Source: Candidatus Aphodomonas merdavium
GTDB taxonomy: Bacteria; Bacillota; Clostridia; Christensenellales; Aristaeellaceae
Direction of reading: 5' to 3'
NCBI GenBank assembly: GCA_018715585.1
Contig: DVLH01000070.1
Span: 1-6,646 of the forward strand
DNA: 6,646 nucleotides
The notes under the pieces are model-generated. The model ran no database searches and was not told where the DNA came from. It saw only the letters and a program-made list of their open reading frames with translations. Made by a program: the position numbers and the translations under genes. Positions 1 through 5,949 of the stretch are shown in pieces (position 1 is the first letter of the stretch; every line of letters starts with the position of its first letter).

Positions 1-25
1 GCCGCCGGAAATATCTTCCGGCGGC
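1..25 (-). terminator. Hairpin terminator after the Gld-like operon (T-tract, if any, outside the window)
   Basis: A perfect 10-bp GC-rich inverted repeat (GCCGCCGGAA and TTCCGGCGGC, 5-nt loop) lies about 40 nt past the TAA stop of the DUF4340 gene, the last gene of the minus-strand operon. The plus-strand side (after base 25) has no T-run. On the minus strand the T-run would fall left of base 1, beyond the window, so a classical intrinsic terminator is inferred from position and stem strength only. Confidence 0.6.
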
Positions 26-64
26 CTTGATTGTACACCAAAGCGTTGCCTGTGTAAACGTACA

Positions 65-1696
65 TTACGGTGATGCAATGTATTTCAGCGAGCGCGCGAT
101 TGCGTCCACTTCGCCTGCATCGACGAGCAGGCGGCGTTCGCCCAACAATTCATAGAGATAGTTCTCGGCATCATAGGCATAGAAGGCAATTTCCACGCGG
201 TCAAAGCTGTCGCTCTCGCGCAACAGCGCCACGCGCAGCACGGCTTCTTCATCCGCCGCCTCCTGTGCCGTGCCGGTGGATTGCAGCGCCGTCAGCGCGC
301 TGAGCACCGATTCCACGCTCTCCGTATCCACCGTTACGCCGTCCAGCTGCCAGACATATTCCTCCTGGGCCTCTTCGTCGCCGGTTTCTGCTTCGCCGTC
401 GTCCGTCTCGGCCTCCTCCGGGAGGGCGGCTTCCGCTTCGGGCTCCGCCACATCCGCGTCCTCCGCCGCTTCGGCTTCTACCTTTGTGTAGACAAGCGTA
501 TGCGTCGTAACGCCGTCATAGGAGAACTCCAGCCCCGTGATGCTGGCCGCATCCAGGTTCAGCACATCGTCCGTGCGCAGCGAGTCATTGGTGGCGCTTT
601 GCAGCGTTTCGGCCGTGTCTGCGTCGATCAAATAGACCTGCGCGCTGCCCGGCAAGGCGGCATAATACATGCCCGTTTCCTCATCCATTGCGCCGATCAG
701 CAGCTCAAACGTCATATATTCGACTTGCGCTTCCTCCGCGGCAGCGGCTTCCGTTTCCTCCGCGGCGCCAGCCTCCGGCTCCTCGGACGTATCCTCCGTC
801 TCCTCGGCCGTATCCTCCGCCGCAGCGTCCGTCCCATCCGCTTCTGCCTGCTCCTGCGTCCAGTCCACGCTCACCGTCGTCTGCGCGGGAGAGAGGCCAT
901 ATCCGGCCAATGCTTCCTCGCTCGCGTTCGTATCGGCGCAGTCCTGCCAGGTGATGCCGGAAATTGTGCTCAGCAGCGTTTCCACCTTTTCCGTGTCGGA
1001 AGGCAGCGCCTTGCCGTCCATGCCGACATGGAACCAATGATAGGCATCCGTATACGTCATGCCCGTGCTGTCTTCAAAGTATGTCTGGTCCACGTCCGCG
1101 TCCGTTCCGGCAATCACAATATGGTTGGGATTGTCGAAGGACGGGATTTCCGGTTTATCCAGCAAATCGACACGGCCATAGGGGAAGATGGATTCCAGCG
1201 AGGTAGCGACGGTATACAGCGCCTCGTTCTTGCTAAAGCGCAGGTAATATTCGTCCGTCAGCTCATTATAGTCGCCCATTTCATAGACGAGCGTCTCGCC
1301 ATCCTCCAGGCCGACCTCCACGGTCGCCGCAGGCGTTTCCAGGCCATAATCCGCCGGATCTTCCACGCCGGTGATGCTGTGGGTCGCCGTCAATCCCGTG
1401 ATGCTTTCCGCCATCTCGTCGGCCAGCGCCTGGTTCAGCGGGAACGTCTCCTCGCCCTCCAGCGACCAAACGCCGTCCTGGCGGGTCAGGCGGAGAGTTT
1501 CCCCGTCATACGTCCAGGAAAGCGCGTTCACCTCCTCCGGCGAAACGCCTGCGATTTCAAAGGATATCTCCGTTTCCACGACGCTCTGCGCTTGCGTAAA
1601 GTGCTTGACGGCGGCATATCCCCCTACGAGCACCACCAACGCCCCCAGCAAACACGCAAGCTTTGCAAAGCGCCCAGGCTTTTTGTGTTTTTTCAT
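65..1696 (-). CDS. DUF4340 domain-containing membrane-anchored protein, last gene of the Gld-like ABC operon
   Basis: 543 aa. The start is the ATG at 1696, which has TAAGGAGG about 8 nt upstream and overlaps the stop of the upstream gene as ATGA; an in-frame start 27 codons earlier lies inside that gene and lacks this support. A basic N-terminus (MKKHKKPGRF) precedes one membrane helix at about residues 13-30, so the rest should lie outside the cytoplasm. Residues about 54-170 match the DUF4340 pattern: W-x-Y-D-G strand, 'DGVWSLEG', a helix, 'YGLETP', then a 'YEMGDY...YYLRF...LYTV' strand pair. A second unit follows at about 190-365 ('YGLSP', 'LLIGAMD...YYAALP...VYLID') and a third, more divergent one at about 383-540. 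Acidic Ala/Glu/Asp/Thr-rich stretches at about 281-325 and 406-447 interrupt units 2 and 3. DUF4340 proteins commonly sit beside GldG-like genes, but their biochemical role is not known. It probably works with the GldG-like subunit outside the membrane. Confidence 0.9.
   Translation of the reverse strand: MKKHKKPGRFAKLACLLGALVVLVGGYAAVKHFTQAQSVVETEISFEIAGVSPEEVNALSWTYDGETLRLTRQDGVWSLEGEETFPLNQALADEMAESITGLTATHSITGVEDPADYGLETPAATVEVGLEDGETLVYEMGDYNELTDEYYLRFSKNEALYTVATSLESIFPYGRVDLLDKPEIPSFDNPNHIVIAGTDADVDQTYFEDSTGMTYTDAYHWFHVGMDGKALPSDTEKVETLLSTISGITWQDCADTNASEEALAGYGLSPAQTTVSVDWTQEQAEADGTDAAAEDTAEETEDTSEEPEAGAAEETEAAAAEEAQVEYMTFELLIGAMDEETGMYYAALPGSAQVYLIDADTAETLQSATNDSLRTDDVLNLDAASITGLEFSYDGVTTHTLVYTKVEAEAAEDADVAEPEAEAALPEEAETDDGEAETGDEEAQEEYVWQLDGVTVDTESVESVLSALTALQSTGTAQEAADEEAVLRVALLRESDSFDRVEIAFYAYDAENYLYELLGERRLLVDAGEVDAIARSLKYIASP
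356..481 (-). repeat. Acidic low-complexity insertion in the third DUF4340 unit
   Basis: This codes for residues about 406-447 of the DUF4340 protein, almost entirely Glu, Ala, Asp, Thr, Gly and Pro (for example EPEAEAALPEEAE). It falls between the strand ending 'TLVYTKV' and the strand 'YVWQLDG', which corresponds to the short turn between 'TLRLTRQD' and 'GVWSLEG' in the first unit. It therefore looks like an expanded beta-hairpin loop. Confidence 0.7.
722..856 (-). repeat. Acidic low-complexity insertion in the second DUF4340 unit, with an internal 21-bp tandem duplication
   Basis: This codes for residues about 281-325, again Glu/Ala/Asp/Thr-rich. It sits between 'TTVSVDW' and 'YMTFELLIG', where unit 1 has only a short turn between 'ATVEVGL' and 'LVYEMGDY'. 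At 781-822 two 21-bp copies lie in tandem, sharing CCTCGG-N-CGTATCCTCCG and differing at about three positions. They encode the 7-residue pairs AEDTAEE and TEDTSEE, a sign of slippage or duplication growth. Confidence 0.7.
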
Positions 1697-3111
1697 CTGC
1701 GCTTCCTCCTTACATAGATCACAATGCCTGCCGCAGCCAAAGCCAACGGGATCACGCCGATCATGATAGCGCTCCACAAAGACGCCTGGCTCTGCGGCAC
1801 CGTCAGCGCCTGCACATCAAGCGATTTAGCGCGGATCGAGACGCTCTCCTCCTGCTCGCACATCCAGCCGAGCGCGTTGAGGAACAGGTCATAGTTCGCC
1901 CCGGCAATCATCAGGTTGACGTTTTCATCCAGCAACAGCGGCGAAGAGAACCAGACCATCTTCGCGCCGTCCCTTTCGGCGACAAGCCCGACATTGAACG
2001 GGCCGTCCAAATCACCATCCTCGCGCTCGGTCGTCGTCATCTCATAGCCTGCCAGCTTGGAATATGCGTCCTCGGACGTGGTGAGGATGGGCGTTACAGT
2101 CGTGACGCCATCGTCGAGCGTCTCCAGCGGCTGGGCCATCGGCAGCATGACGTAGTACCCGCCGTCAATGAGCGGATCGGTGATGGTGTGGCTGCTCAAA
2201 ATGGGCAGCAGGTAGTAGTTGTAACCGCGCACGGTGTGGCTGGCGTCGCCTTCGACGATCATGCCTTCGCCGACCGTCATGCCCATCGCCTGGGCGACGG
2301 AGAGCAGGTTCGGCATGGTTTCCTCGTCCATCATGTCCGTATAGAGCACAACGTTGCCGCCGCCGTTGAGGTAGTCAATCAGCTTTTGCGCCTCTTCCTG
2401 GGAGATATCGCTCTGCGGCGCGGCGATGACGACAGCGGAAGCGTCCTCCGGCACGGTTTCCTCCGTCAGCAGGCTCAGCGACGCGCTCTCCATGTTCTGC
2501 TGCGACAAGCCGTCGGTCACCGTCTGCGAAAGCGCCGTTTCGCCGTGGCCCGAAAGCGTATACACCTTGGGCAGCGTATCGCTGGTGACATAGTAGATGG
2601 CGCTGGTCAGCGCCTGCTCGCCGTTGAAGGAGGTGCTCATCGTATAGCCGTAATAGGCGTCGTATTGGTACTGGGAAACATAGATATCGTTGTAATCGAC
2701 GATGCGGTATTTCTCCCCGCAGGAGACGATCACGCTGTTGATGGACATATTTGTCCCGAACGTCTTTAAAAAGCCGGGATTCTGCACCGGGTCGGCCAGC
2801 TCCGTCTTCACATTCGGCGACAGGTCTACATAGCGCTCCAGCAGCGTTTGAATGCCCGCATCCTCGCTGCCTGCGATGCTCACAAGGTAAAGCGTAACCT
2901 CTTTTTCCACGGCGGAGACGATGCGCTTTGTCTGCTCGCTGAGCGTGTAGAGCCCATCCTGCGTGAAGTCCCTGCGGATGACGCTCTCCGGCAGCGCGCT
3001 GACGAACAGGTTTACCGCCACGGCAATGGCAATGACAATAGCGGTGGCAACAGCCGTATAACCGCCTGCCCGCAGCCGCCGGGTGGAAAAGCGATGATGC
3101 AAGTGGCGCAT
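1693..3111 (-). CDS. GldG-like ABC transporter auxiliary protein (extracytoplasmic, membrane anchored)
   Basis: 472 aa from the ATG at 3111. A GTG three codons upstream is in frame but lies inside the Shine-Dalgarno AGGAGGTG, so the ATG is preferred. One membrane helix at about residues 18-40 precedes 'RRDFTQDGLYTLSEQTKRI' (46-64), the conserved opening of GldG/ABC-auxiliary proteins, in which the protein goes on to probe 'VTLYLVS'. Further family marks are 'YTLSGHGE' (184-191) and 'LIDYLNGGGNVVLYTD' (244-259), from the GATase-like/Rossmann-like fold of this family. A second helix at about 446-466 is followed by a basic tail (RRKRR), so both ends are cytoplasmic and the bulk is outside. The start overlaps the permease stop by one base (TAATG) and the stop overlaps the DUF4340 start by four. 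The family is known as a partner of ABC-2 ATPase/permease pairs; here the substrate is unknown. It is close to the usual length for the family and appears intact. Confidence 0.92.
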   Translation of the reverse strand: MRHLHHRFSTRRLRAGGYTAVATAIVIAIAVAVNLFVSALPESVIRRDFTQDGLYTLSEQTKRIVSAVEKEVTLYLVSIAGSEDAGIQTLLERYVDLSPNVKTELADPVQNPGFLKTFGTNMSINSVIVSCGEKYRIVDYNDIYVSQYQYDAYYGYTMSTSFNGEQALTSAIYYVTSDTLPKVYTLSGHGETALSQTVTDGLSQQNMESASLSLLTEETVPEDASAVVIAAPQSDISQEEAQKLIDYLNGGGNVVLYTDMMDEETMPNLLSVAQAMGMTVGEGMIVEGDASHTVRGYNYYLLPILSSHTITDPLIDGGYYVMLPMAQPLETLDDGVTTVTPILTTSEDAYSKLAGYEMTTTEREDGDLDGPFNVGLVAERDGAKMVWFSSPLLLDENVNLMIAGANYDLFLNALGWMCEQEESVSIRAKSLDVQALTVPQSQASLWSAIMIGVIPLALAAAGIVIYVRRKRR

Positions 3112-3974
3112 TAGCTCCACCTCCTTTTCTCAAGCGACTGCACCGTGAGGAACACAAACACGCCAATGATGGAAAGGTAATACACCACGGCGGAAAGGTC
3201 CATCACGCCGTCGACGACGGTATAAAACCTGTCAAACACGGAAAGCTGCTCCATCATCTTGGGGAACAGGCCGGCAAACGCCGAGCTGTCAAACCCATAA
3301 TAGCAGCTCATGCCTCCCACCAGCACAATAAGCAGCGCGATGGACACCGTCTTGCTGCGCGTCAAAAGCCATACAATCGCGCATACGACAAGCGCCAGCA
3401 ACGCCAGCGCCAGCAGCGACGCCTCCGCCTGCGTGGAGACATACGTGGCCAGGCTGGAGAGGAAATACAGGATCAGCATCGCCACCAGGCTGATGACGGC
3501 CGAGGCGACCTGGCTCTGCGTGACGGAGGAGATGAACATGCCCACCGACAGCAAACACGCCCCCAGCAGGAAGAAGAACAGCAGCGTCGCATACGCCATC
3601 TTGAAGGAGACCTCACCGAAGCTGGAGAGGATCAGCGGATAAGCGCAAAGGATTACAACGGGCACCGCCAGCACAAACAGCATCGCCAGGTACTTGCCCA
3701 GCACAACCTCGGAAAGGCTGATGGGCAGCGAATAGAGCAGCTGGTCCGTCTTGCGGTGGCGTTCCTCGGCAAAGACGCGCATTGTCAAAATCGGCACGCA
3801 AATAAGAAAGATAAATGAAATGTTCGCCAGCACGTATTCAAAGTTGGGATACCCCGCGCCCAGGCAATATGCCATCGTGTAAATCCCCGCAAACAACAGC
3901 AAAAACGCGGCGAACAGCCAGCCCGTTACGCTGTGAAAATAGCTCCTGATTTCCCGCCGGAAAATCGCCATCAT
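3111..3974 (-). CDS. ABC-2 type transporter permease (GldF-like)
   Basis: 287 aa, with about seven or eight hydrophobic segments (roughly residues 18-38, 49-65, 97-117, 129-150, 158-178, 185-204, 208-225 and 260-280). The N-terminus 'FRREIRSYFHSVTGWLF' and the cytoplasmic loop 'PILTMRVFAEERHRKTDQLLYSLPIS' (about 61-86; AEE-R-xx-T-D-x-LL-x-x-LP) are typical of ABC-2 permeases of the GldF/NosY type; the loop is the likely contact with the ATPase. Two consecutive ATGs open the gene. The first (3974) overlaps the ATPase stop as ATGA and lies 9 nt from GGAGG, so it is chosen; the second (3971) is possible. It would form the membrane channel or motor of the complex, probably as a homodimer since no second permease gene is present. 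Length and features are normal. Confidence 0.93.
   Translation of the reverse strand: MMAIFRREIRSYFHSVTGWLFAAFLLLFAGIYTMAYCLGAGYPNFEYVLANISFIFLICVPILTMRVFAEERHRKTDQLLYSLPISLSEVVLGKYLAMLFVLAVPVVILCAYPLILSSFGEVSFKMAYATLLFFFLLGACLLSVGMFISSVTQSQVASAVISLVAMLILYFLSSLATYVSTQAEASLLALALLALVVCAIVWLLTRSKTVSIALLIVLVGGMSCYYGFDSSAFAGLFPKMMEQLSVFDRFYTVVDGVMDLSAVVYYLSIIGVFVFLTVQSLEKRRWS
3118..3125 (-). promoter_or_regulatory. Shine-Dalgarno that fixes the GldG-like start
   Basis: AGGAGGTG on the minus strand, inside the end of the permease gene. The AGGAGG core is 8 nt from the ATG at 3111. The upstream GTG codon overlaps this element and has no separate site of its own, so the ATG is the likely start. Confidence 0.75.
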
Positions 3975-4960
3975 TGCGCTTTCCCTCCTTCCCCGGCGGC
4001 CGTATCTGCCTCAGGCGCCGCCGCAACCGGCGTACCCTCCTGCGTCAGCTCCAGGAAGATGTCCTCGAGGCTGGCCGTCTCCGTGCGCATCTCCAAAATG
4101 GGCAGCTTTTGCGCCGCGCAAGCGAAGAAAACCGGCTCGCGCAGGTCGGCGTCCGGCGCGCAGGTCAGCTCTGCAACCGTTTGCCCTTCCTCCTGACGGT
4201 AGGCGGCCTCCAGCACGCCCGCAACGCCCCGGAGCGCACCGCGCACCGCATCCTCTGCGCCGCGCACGGTCAAATGCAGCGTCTGTTTGCCCTGGAACAG
4301 GCGCGTCAGCTCCTGCGGCGTGCCGCTGGCGACGAGCTTGCCATGGGCAATGATCATCACGCTGTCGCAGACAGCGCTGATTTCAGAGAGGATATGGCTG
4401 GAAAGGATGACCGTATGGCGCTCGCCCAGCGTGCGGATCAAATCGCGGATTTCAATGATCTGCGCGGGATCCAGGCCCACCGTGGGCTCGTCGAGGATGA
4501 CGATTTCCGGGTTGCCTAGCAGCGCCTGCGCAATGCCCACGCGCTGGCGGAACCCTTTGGAAAGGTTGCCGATGAGCCGGTGGCGTACCTCGCCAAGCGC
4601 CGTACGCTCCACGGCGTCCTCAAGCTGCCGGGCGCGTTCCTTGCGCGCGATCCCCTTTGCTTCCGCTACGAAGCTTAAATATTCTTCCACGGTCATGTCG
4701 GTATAAACCGGTGGAATTTCCGGCAAATAACCAATAAGCCGCTTGGCCTCCACGGGTTCTTCAAAAATATCATGCCCGTCGATGAGCACGTCGCCTTGTG
4801 AAGCGGCAAGGCAGCCGGTAATCATGTTCATCGTCGTCGTCTTGCCTGCGCCGTTGGGGCCCAACAGGCCGTAAATCCGCCCCGGTTCCACGCGGAAGTT
4901 CAAATCCTCCACCGCGACGTGCGCGCCGTAGCGTTTCGTCAGGTGCCTGACCTCAATCAC
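3971..4960 (-). CDS. ABC transporter ATP-binding protein (GldA-like, ABC-2 family)
   Basis: 329 aa and first in the operon. It hydrolyses ATP at the cytoplasmic face to drive the adjacent permease. Motifs in order: Walker A GPNGAGKTT (34-42), Q-loop region 'IGYLPEIPPVY' with Glu instead of Gln at 81 (usual in GldA-type ATPases), signature LSKGFRQRVG (133-142), Walker B IVILDEPT with Glu158 (153-160), D-loop VGLDP (161-165) and switch His189 (SSHI). The C-terminal part carries 'TASLEDIFLELT' (295-306), typical of ABC-2 exporter ATPases, then an Ala/Glu/Gly-rich tail. The start is GTG at 4960: homologues begin 'MIEVxxLTKRYG', and AAGGGGGG lies about 6 nt upstream. An ATG five bases further up opens only a two-codon frame (ATG GAG TGA) that overlaps the GTG. 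All catalytic residues are present, so it should be active. The four-base overlap with the permease start indicates coupled translation. Confidence 0.96.
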   Translation of the reverse strand: MIEVRHLTKRYGAHVAVEDLNFRVEPGRIYGLLGPNGAGKTTTMNMITGCLAASQGDVLIDGHDIFEEPVEAKRLIGYLPEIPPVYTDMTVEEYLSFVAEAKGIARKERARQLEDAVERTALGEVRHRLIGNLSKGFRQRVGIAQALLGNPEIVILDEPTVGLDPAQIIEIRDLIRTLGERHTVILSSHILSEISAVCDSVMIIAHGKLVASGTPQELTRLFQGKQTLHLTVRGAEDAVRGALRGVAGVLEAAYRQEEGQTVAELTCAPDADLREPVFFACAAQKLPILEMRTETASLEDIFLELTQEGTPVAAAPEADTAAGEGGKAQ

Positions 4961-4990
4961 TCCATTCCCCCCTTTTTACATTTGCTTTTA

Positions 4991-5058
4991 AGTGTAACGC
5001 GCATCCGTGAACAGCAATTGAAACATTTTGCGATAATTCATGTACAAACTGTAAACAA
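4991..5058 (-). promoter_or_regulatory. Possible promoter region of the Gld-like operon (weak)
   Basis: Two imperfect candidates lie in the AT-rich segment upstream of the ATPase. One is TTGTTT (5053-5058), 17 nt, TATCGC (5030-5035). The other is TTGCTG (5012-5017), 15 nt, TACACT (4991-4996). Each matches consensus only partly, so position and base composition are the main support, and neither can be chosen by eye. Confidence 0.25.
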
Positions 5059-5487
5059 ACGCGGCTGCGGCCCGGCGCAACCGTCTGGGCGCAGAAAATT
5101 TCCCGGCAAAGCCGGGGGATAGCGGCGCCCCTCGCGCGCAATGTGCGCCGGCCGGGAAAGAGCTTTCCCTTTATGCGCCGGAATCACCTTTCGCTTGCAC
5201 GGGCTGTTTTTCTGTGCGGCGCCTTTGCTCCGGCCGTTTTTGCGCCAGGTGCGCGGCCTTTGGCATAAAACGAAAACATCCGCCTGCTTTGCCCCCGTTC
5301 CTCCTGTCCTTCGCTGCCGCCGTTTTCCCCTTTTCCCCGCATCGCTGTCGCAGCAGTGCGCCTGCCGTTTTCTTGGCAAAGCGCCTTGCTGCGCGTTTCG
5401 AGGCGAATGCGGTCAGCCATTTGTAGCCCTGTCGGGTTCCCTTCCCATTGCGGTTGGCCGTGCAGCCGGCGGTCCGCATTTCCCCCG

Positions 5488-5509
5488 GCGGCAAAGGTCG
5501 CCGCTTTTT
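5488..5509 (+). terminator. Terminator-like hairpin with T5 on the plus strand
   Basis: The 5-bp stem GCGGC/GCCGC with a 7-nt loop is followed by TTTTTCCTTTT. A competing pairing joins GGCGGCAAAGG (5487-5497) to CCTTTTGCCGCC (5510-5521) with one bulged base. No plus-strand gene upstream is supported, so it is either a terminator for an unseen plus transcript or chance structure. Confidence 0.35.
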
Positions 5510-5515
5510 CCTTTT

Positions 5516-5532
5516 GCCGCCTTCGGCTTTTT
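5516..5532 (+). terminator. Second short hairpin with T5 on the plus strand
   Basis: GCCG-CCTT-CGGC is followed directly by TTTTT. The stem is only 4 bp and weak alone, but it comes immediately after the preceding hairpin/T-run. A third module, CCGC-(6 nt)-GCGG then TTTT, follows by about 5550. Confidence 0.25.
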
Positions 5533-5561
5533 ATGCCGCTCGCAGGCGGTTTTCTTGTTAT

Positions 5562-5597
5562 AAAAAAAGCGCGGCCGCCGCAAAAGGCGGCCCGCGC
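5562..5597 (-). terminator. Strong intrinsic terminator of the small-peptide gene
   Basis: Read on the minus strand, GCGCGG-G-CCGCC pairs with GGCGG-CCGCGC: 11 bp with one bulged G and a 6-nt loop, followed at once by T7. It starts 38 nt after the TAA of the 39-codon ORF. The O-antigen ligase gene already has its own terminator 450 bp upstream, so this one implies a separate minus-strand transcript in between. Confidence 0.88.
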
Positions 5598-5635
5598 CAA
5601 ACGATTGGTTACAATGATATTCCCGCGCAAGGGGC

Positions 5636-5755
5636 TTAAACGGGACAACGCCCGTCCGCCCAGCCCCGGCACAGCCTGCGCGCCCTCGCCGCAAGCGCTG
5701 TGCCGCATCCGCACAGCGCCAGCAGCGCCGCCCAGGTCATTCCCCGTTTTTGCAT
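5636..5755 (-). CDS. Candidate small secreted or membrane peptide, 39 aa, cationic and cysteine-containing
   Basis: Not recognised as any known family. The ATG at 5755 has GGGAGG with a 6-nt spacer, a near-ideal ribosome binding site. The frame is open further upstream (to an ATG at 5890), but those starts lack a properly spaced site. The product starts MQKRG, followed by a hydrophobic stretch MTWAALLALCGCG (6-18) and TALAA (19-23), which reads like a short signal peptide with an Ala-x-Ala cleavage site near 22/23. The remaining 17 residues are Arg-rich with two cysteines (C29, C37) spaced as C-x7-C; C15 and C17 lie in the hydrophobic part. Alternatives are a one-helix membrane microprotein with a basic tail, or a chance frame in a noncoding RNA. 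The own promoter upstream and terminator downstream favour an expressed unit. No homology can be claimed from reading alone. Confidence 0.42.
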   Translation of the reverse strand: MQKRGMTWAALLALCGCGTALAARARRLCRGWADGRCPV

Positions 5756-5761
5756 GTCCGT

Positions 5762-5767
5762 CCTCCC
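5762..5767 (-). promoter_or_regulatory. Ribosome binding site of the 39-codon ORF
   Basis: GGGAGG on the minus strand, 6 nt before the ATG at 5755. It is comparable in strength and spacing to the sites of the confident genes in this window, and is the main reason for choosing this start. Confidence 0.5.
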
Positions 5768-5798
5768 GTTCGCTCCATCCATGCACGGCATCGCATAT

Positions 5799-5882
5799 AA
5801 AAAAAGGGCGCCCTCTGCTTTCAGCTGGTGCAATGCGCTCTTGACCGCAAACCTTTGAGCTTTCCCATGCCTTCCAGCTGAA
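5799..5882 (-). ncRNA. Possible structured leader (inverted repeat plus GC palindrome and T7)
   Basis: On the minus strand TTCAGCTGG (5874-5882) and CCAGCTGAA (5820-5828) form a perfect 9-bp stem around 45 nt, which itself contains GCTC...GAGC. Five nt after the stem come GGGCGCCC (5806-5813) and T7 (5799-5805), then 43 nt to the ORF start. This could be a cis-regulatory leader with an attenuator-like end. The GC palindrome alone leaves too small a loop for a good hairpin, so the terminator reading is weak, and no known riboswitch class was recognised. Confidence 0.3.
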
Positions 5883-5949
5883 CAGAACATCCCTTCGTTT
5901 GCCGTGTGCCCGCAAAGGCCTGTCCGCCCATGGCGTCGCCGTCAAGCCG

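Larger units (their letters stand above)
4961..5561. other. Intergenic region, no supportable gene; hairpins, T-runs and the probable operon upstream region
   Basis: About 600 bp. Several frames are open here, but they give Arg/Gly/Ala/Pro- or Cys/Phe-rich translations with no recognisable domain and no good ribosome binding site, as expected from GC-rich noncoding DNA. Bases 4971-5060 are clearly more AT-rich than the surroundings and should contain the operon promoter and 5' UTR. Visible structure includes a 6-bp hairpin CCCGGC-AAA-GCCGGG (5102-5116), an inverted repeat GGGAAAG/CTTTCCC (5154-5169), a near direct repeat TGTACAAAC / TGTAAACAAAC (5041-5060), and hairpin/T-run elements at 5487-5550. 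A short noncoding RNA cannot be ruled out. Confidence 0.6.

Noticed and set aside
281..1717. Long plus-strand open frame (478 codons) opposite the DUF4340 gene
   Set aside because: It is the antisense shadow of a confident gene with GC-rich codon use. The translation is Arg/His/Gln-rich, has no domain and no ribosome binding site.
1663..2769. Plus-strand open frame (368 codons) opposite the GldG-like gene
   Set aside because: Antisense shadow with the same Arg/Val/His-rich composition and no recognisable domain.
5154..5169. GGGAAAG/CTTTCCC inverted repeat as a terminator
   Set aside because: The loop would be 2-4 nt and no proper T-run follows on either strand.
5171..5479. Lysine/arginine-rich minus-strand frame that could be a small basic protein
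   Set aside because: The G-run before the ATG is only 2 nt away, there is no promoter, and overlapping frames are equally open. No domain is seen.
5141..5563. Plus-strand 140-codon frame ending near the hairpin/T-run modules
   Set aside because: No ribosome binding site, a Cys/Phe/Pro-rich composition, and its end runs through the hairpins and stops at the minus-strand terminator's A-run.
5636..5890. Longer 84-codon version of the small ORF
   Set aside because: The ATG at 5890 has a purine run touching it with no spacer, while the ATG at 5755 has a well-placed GGGAGG. The extra N-terminal part would also hide the signal-like segment and cover the structured leader.
5894..5916. GCACACGGCAAACG on the minus strand, resembling the start of a c-di-GMP-I riboswitch (GCACAGGGCAAACC)
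   Set aside because: The GAAA tetraloop stem and the GGACGCAAAGCC segment that must follow are absent, so only a short chance match remains.
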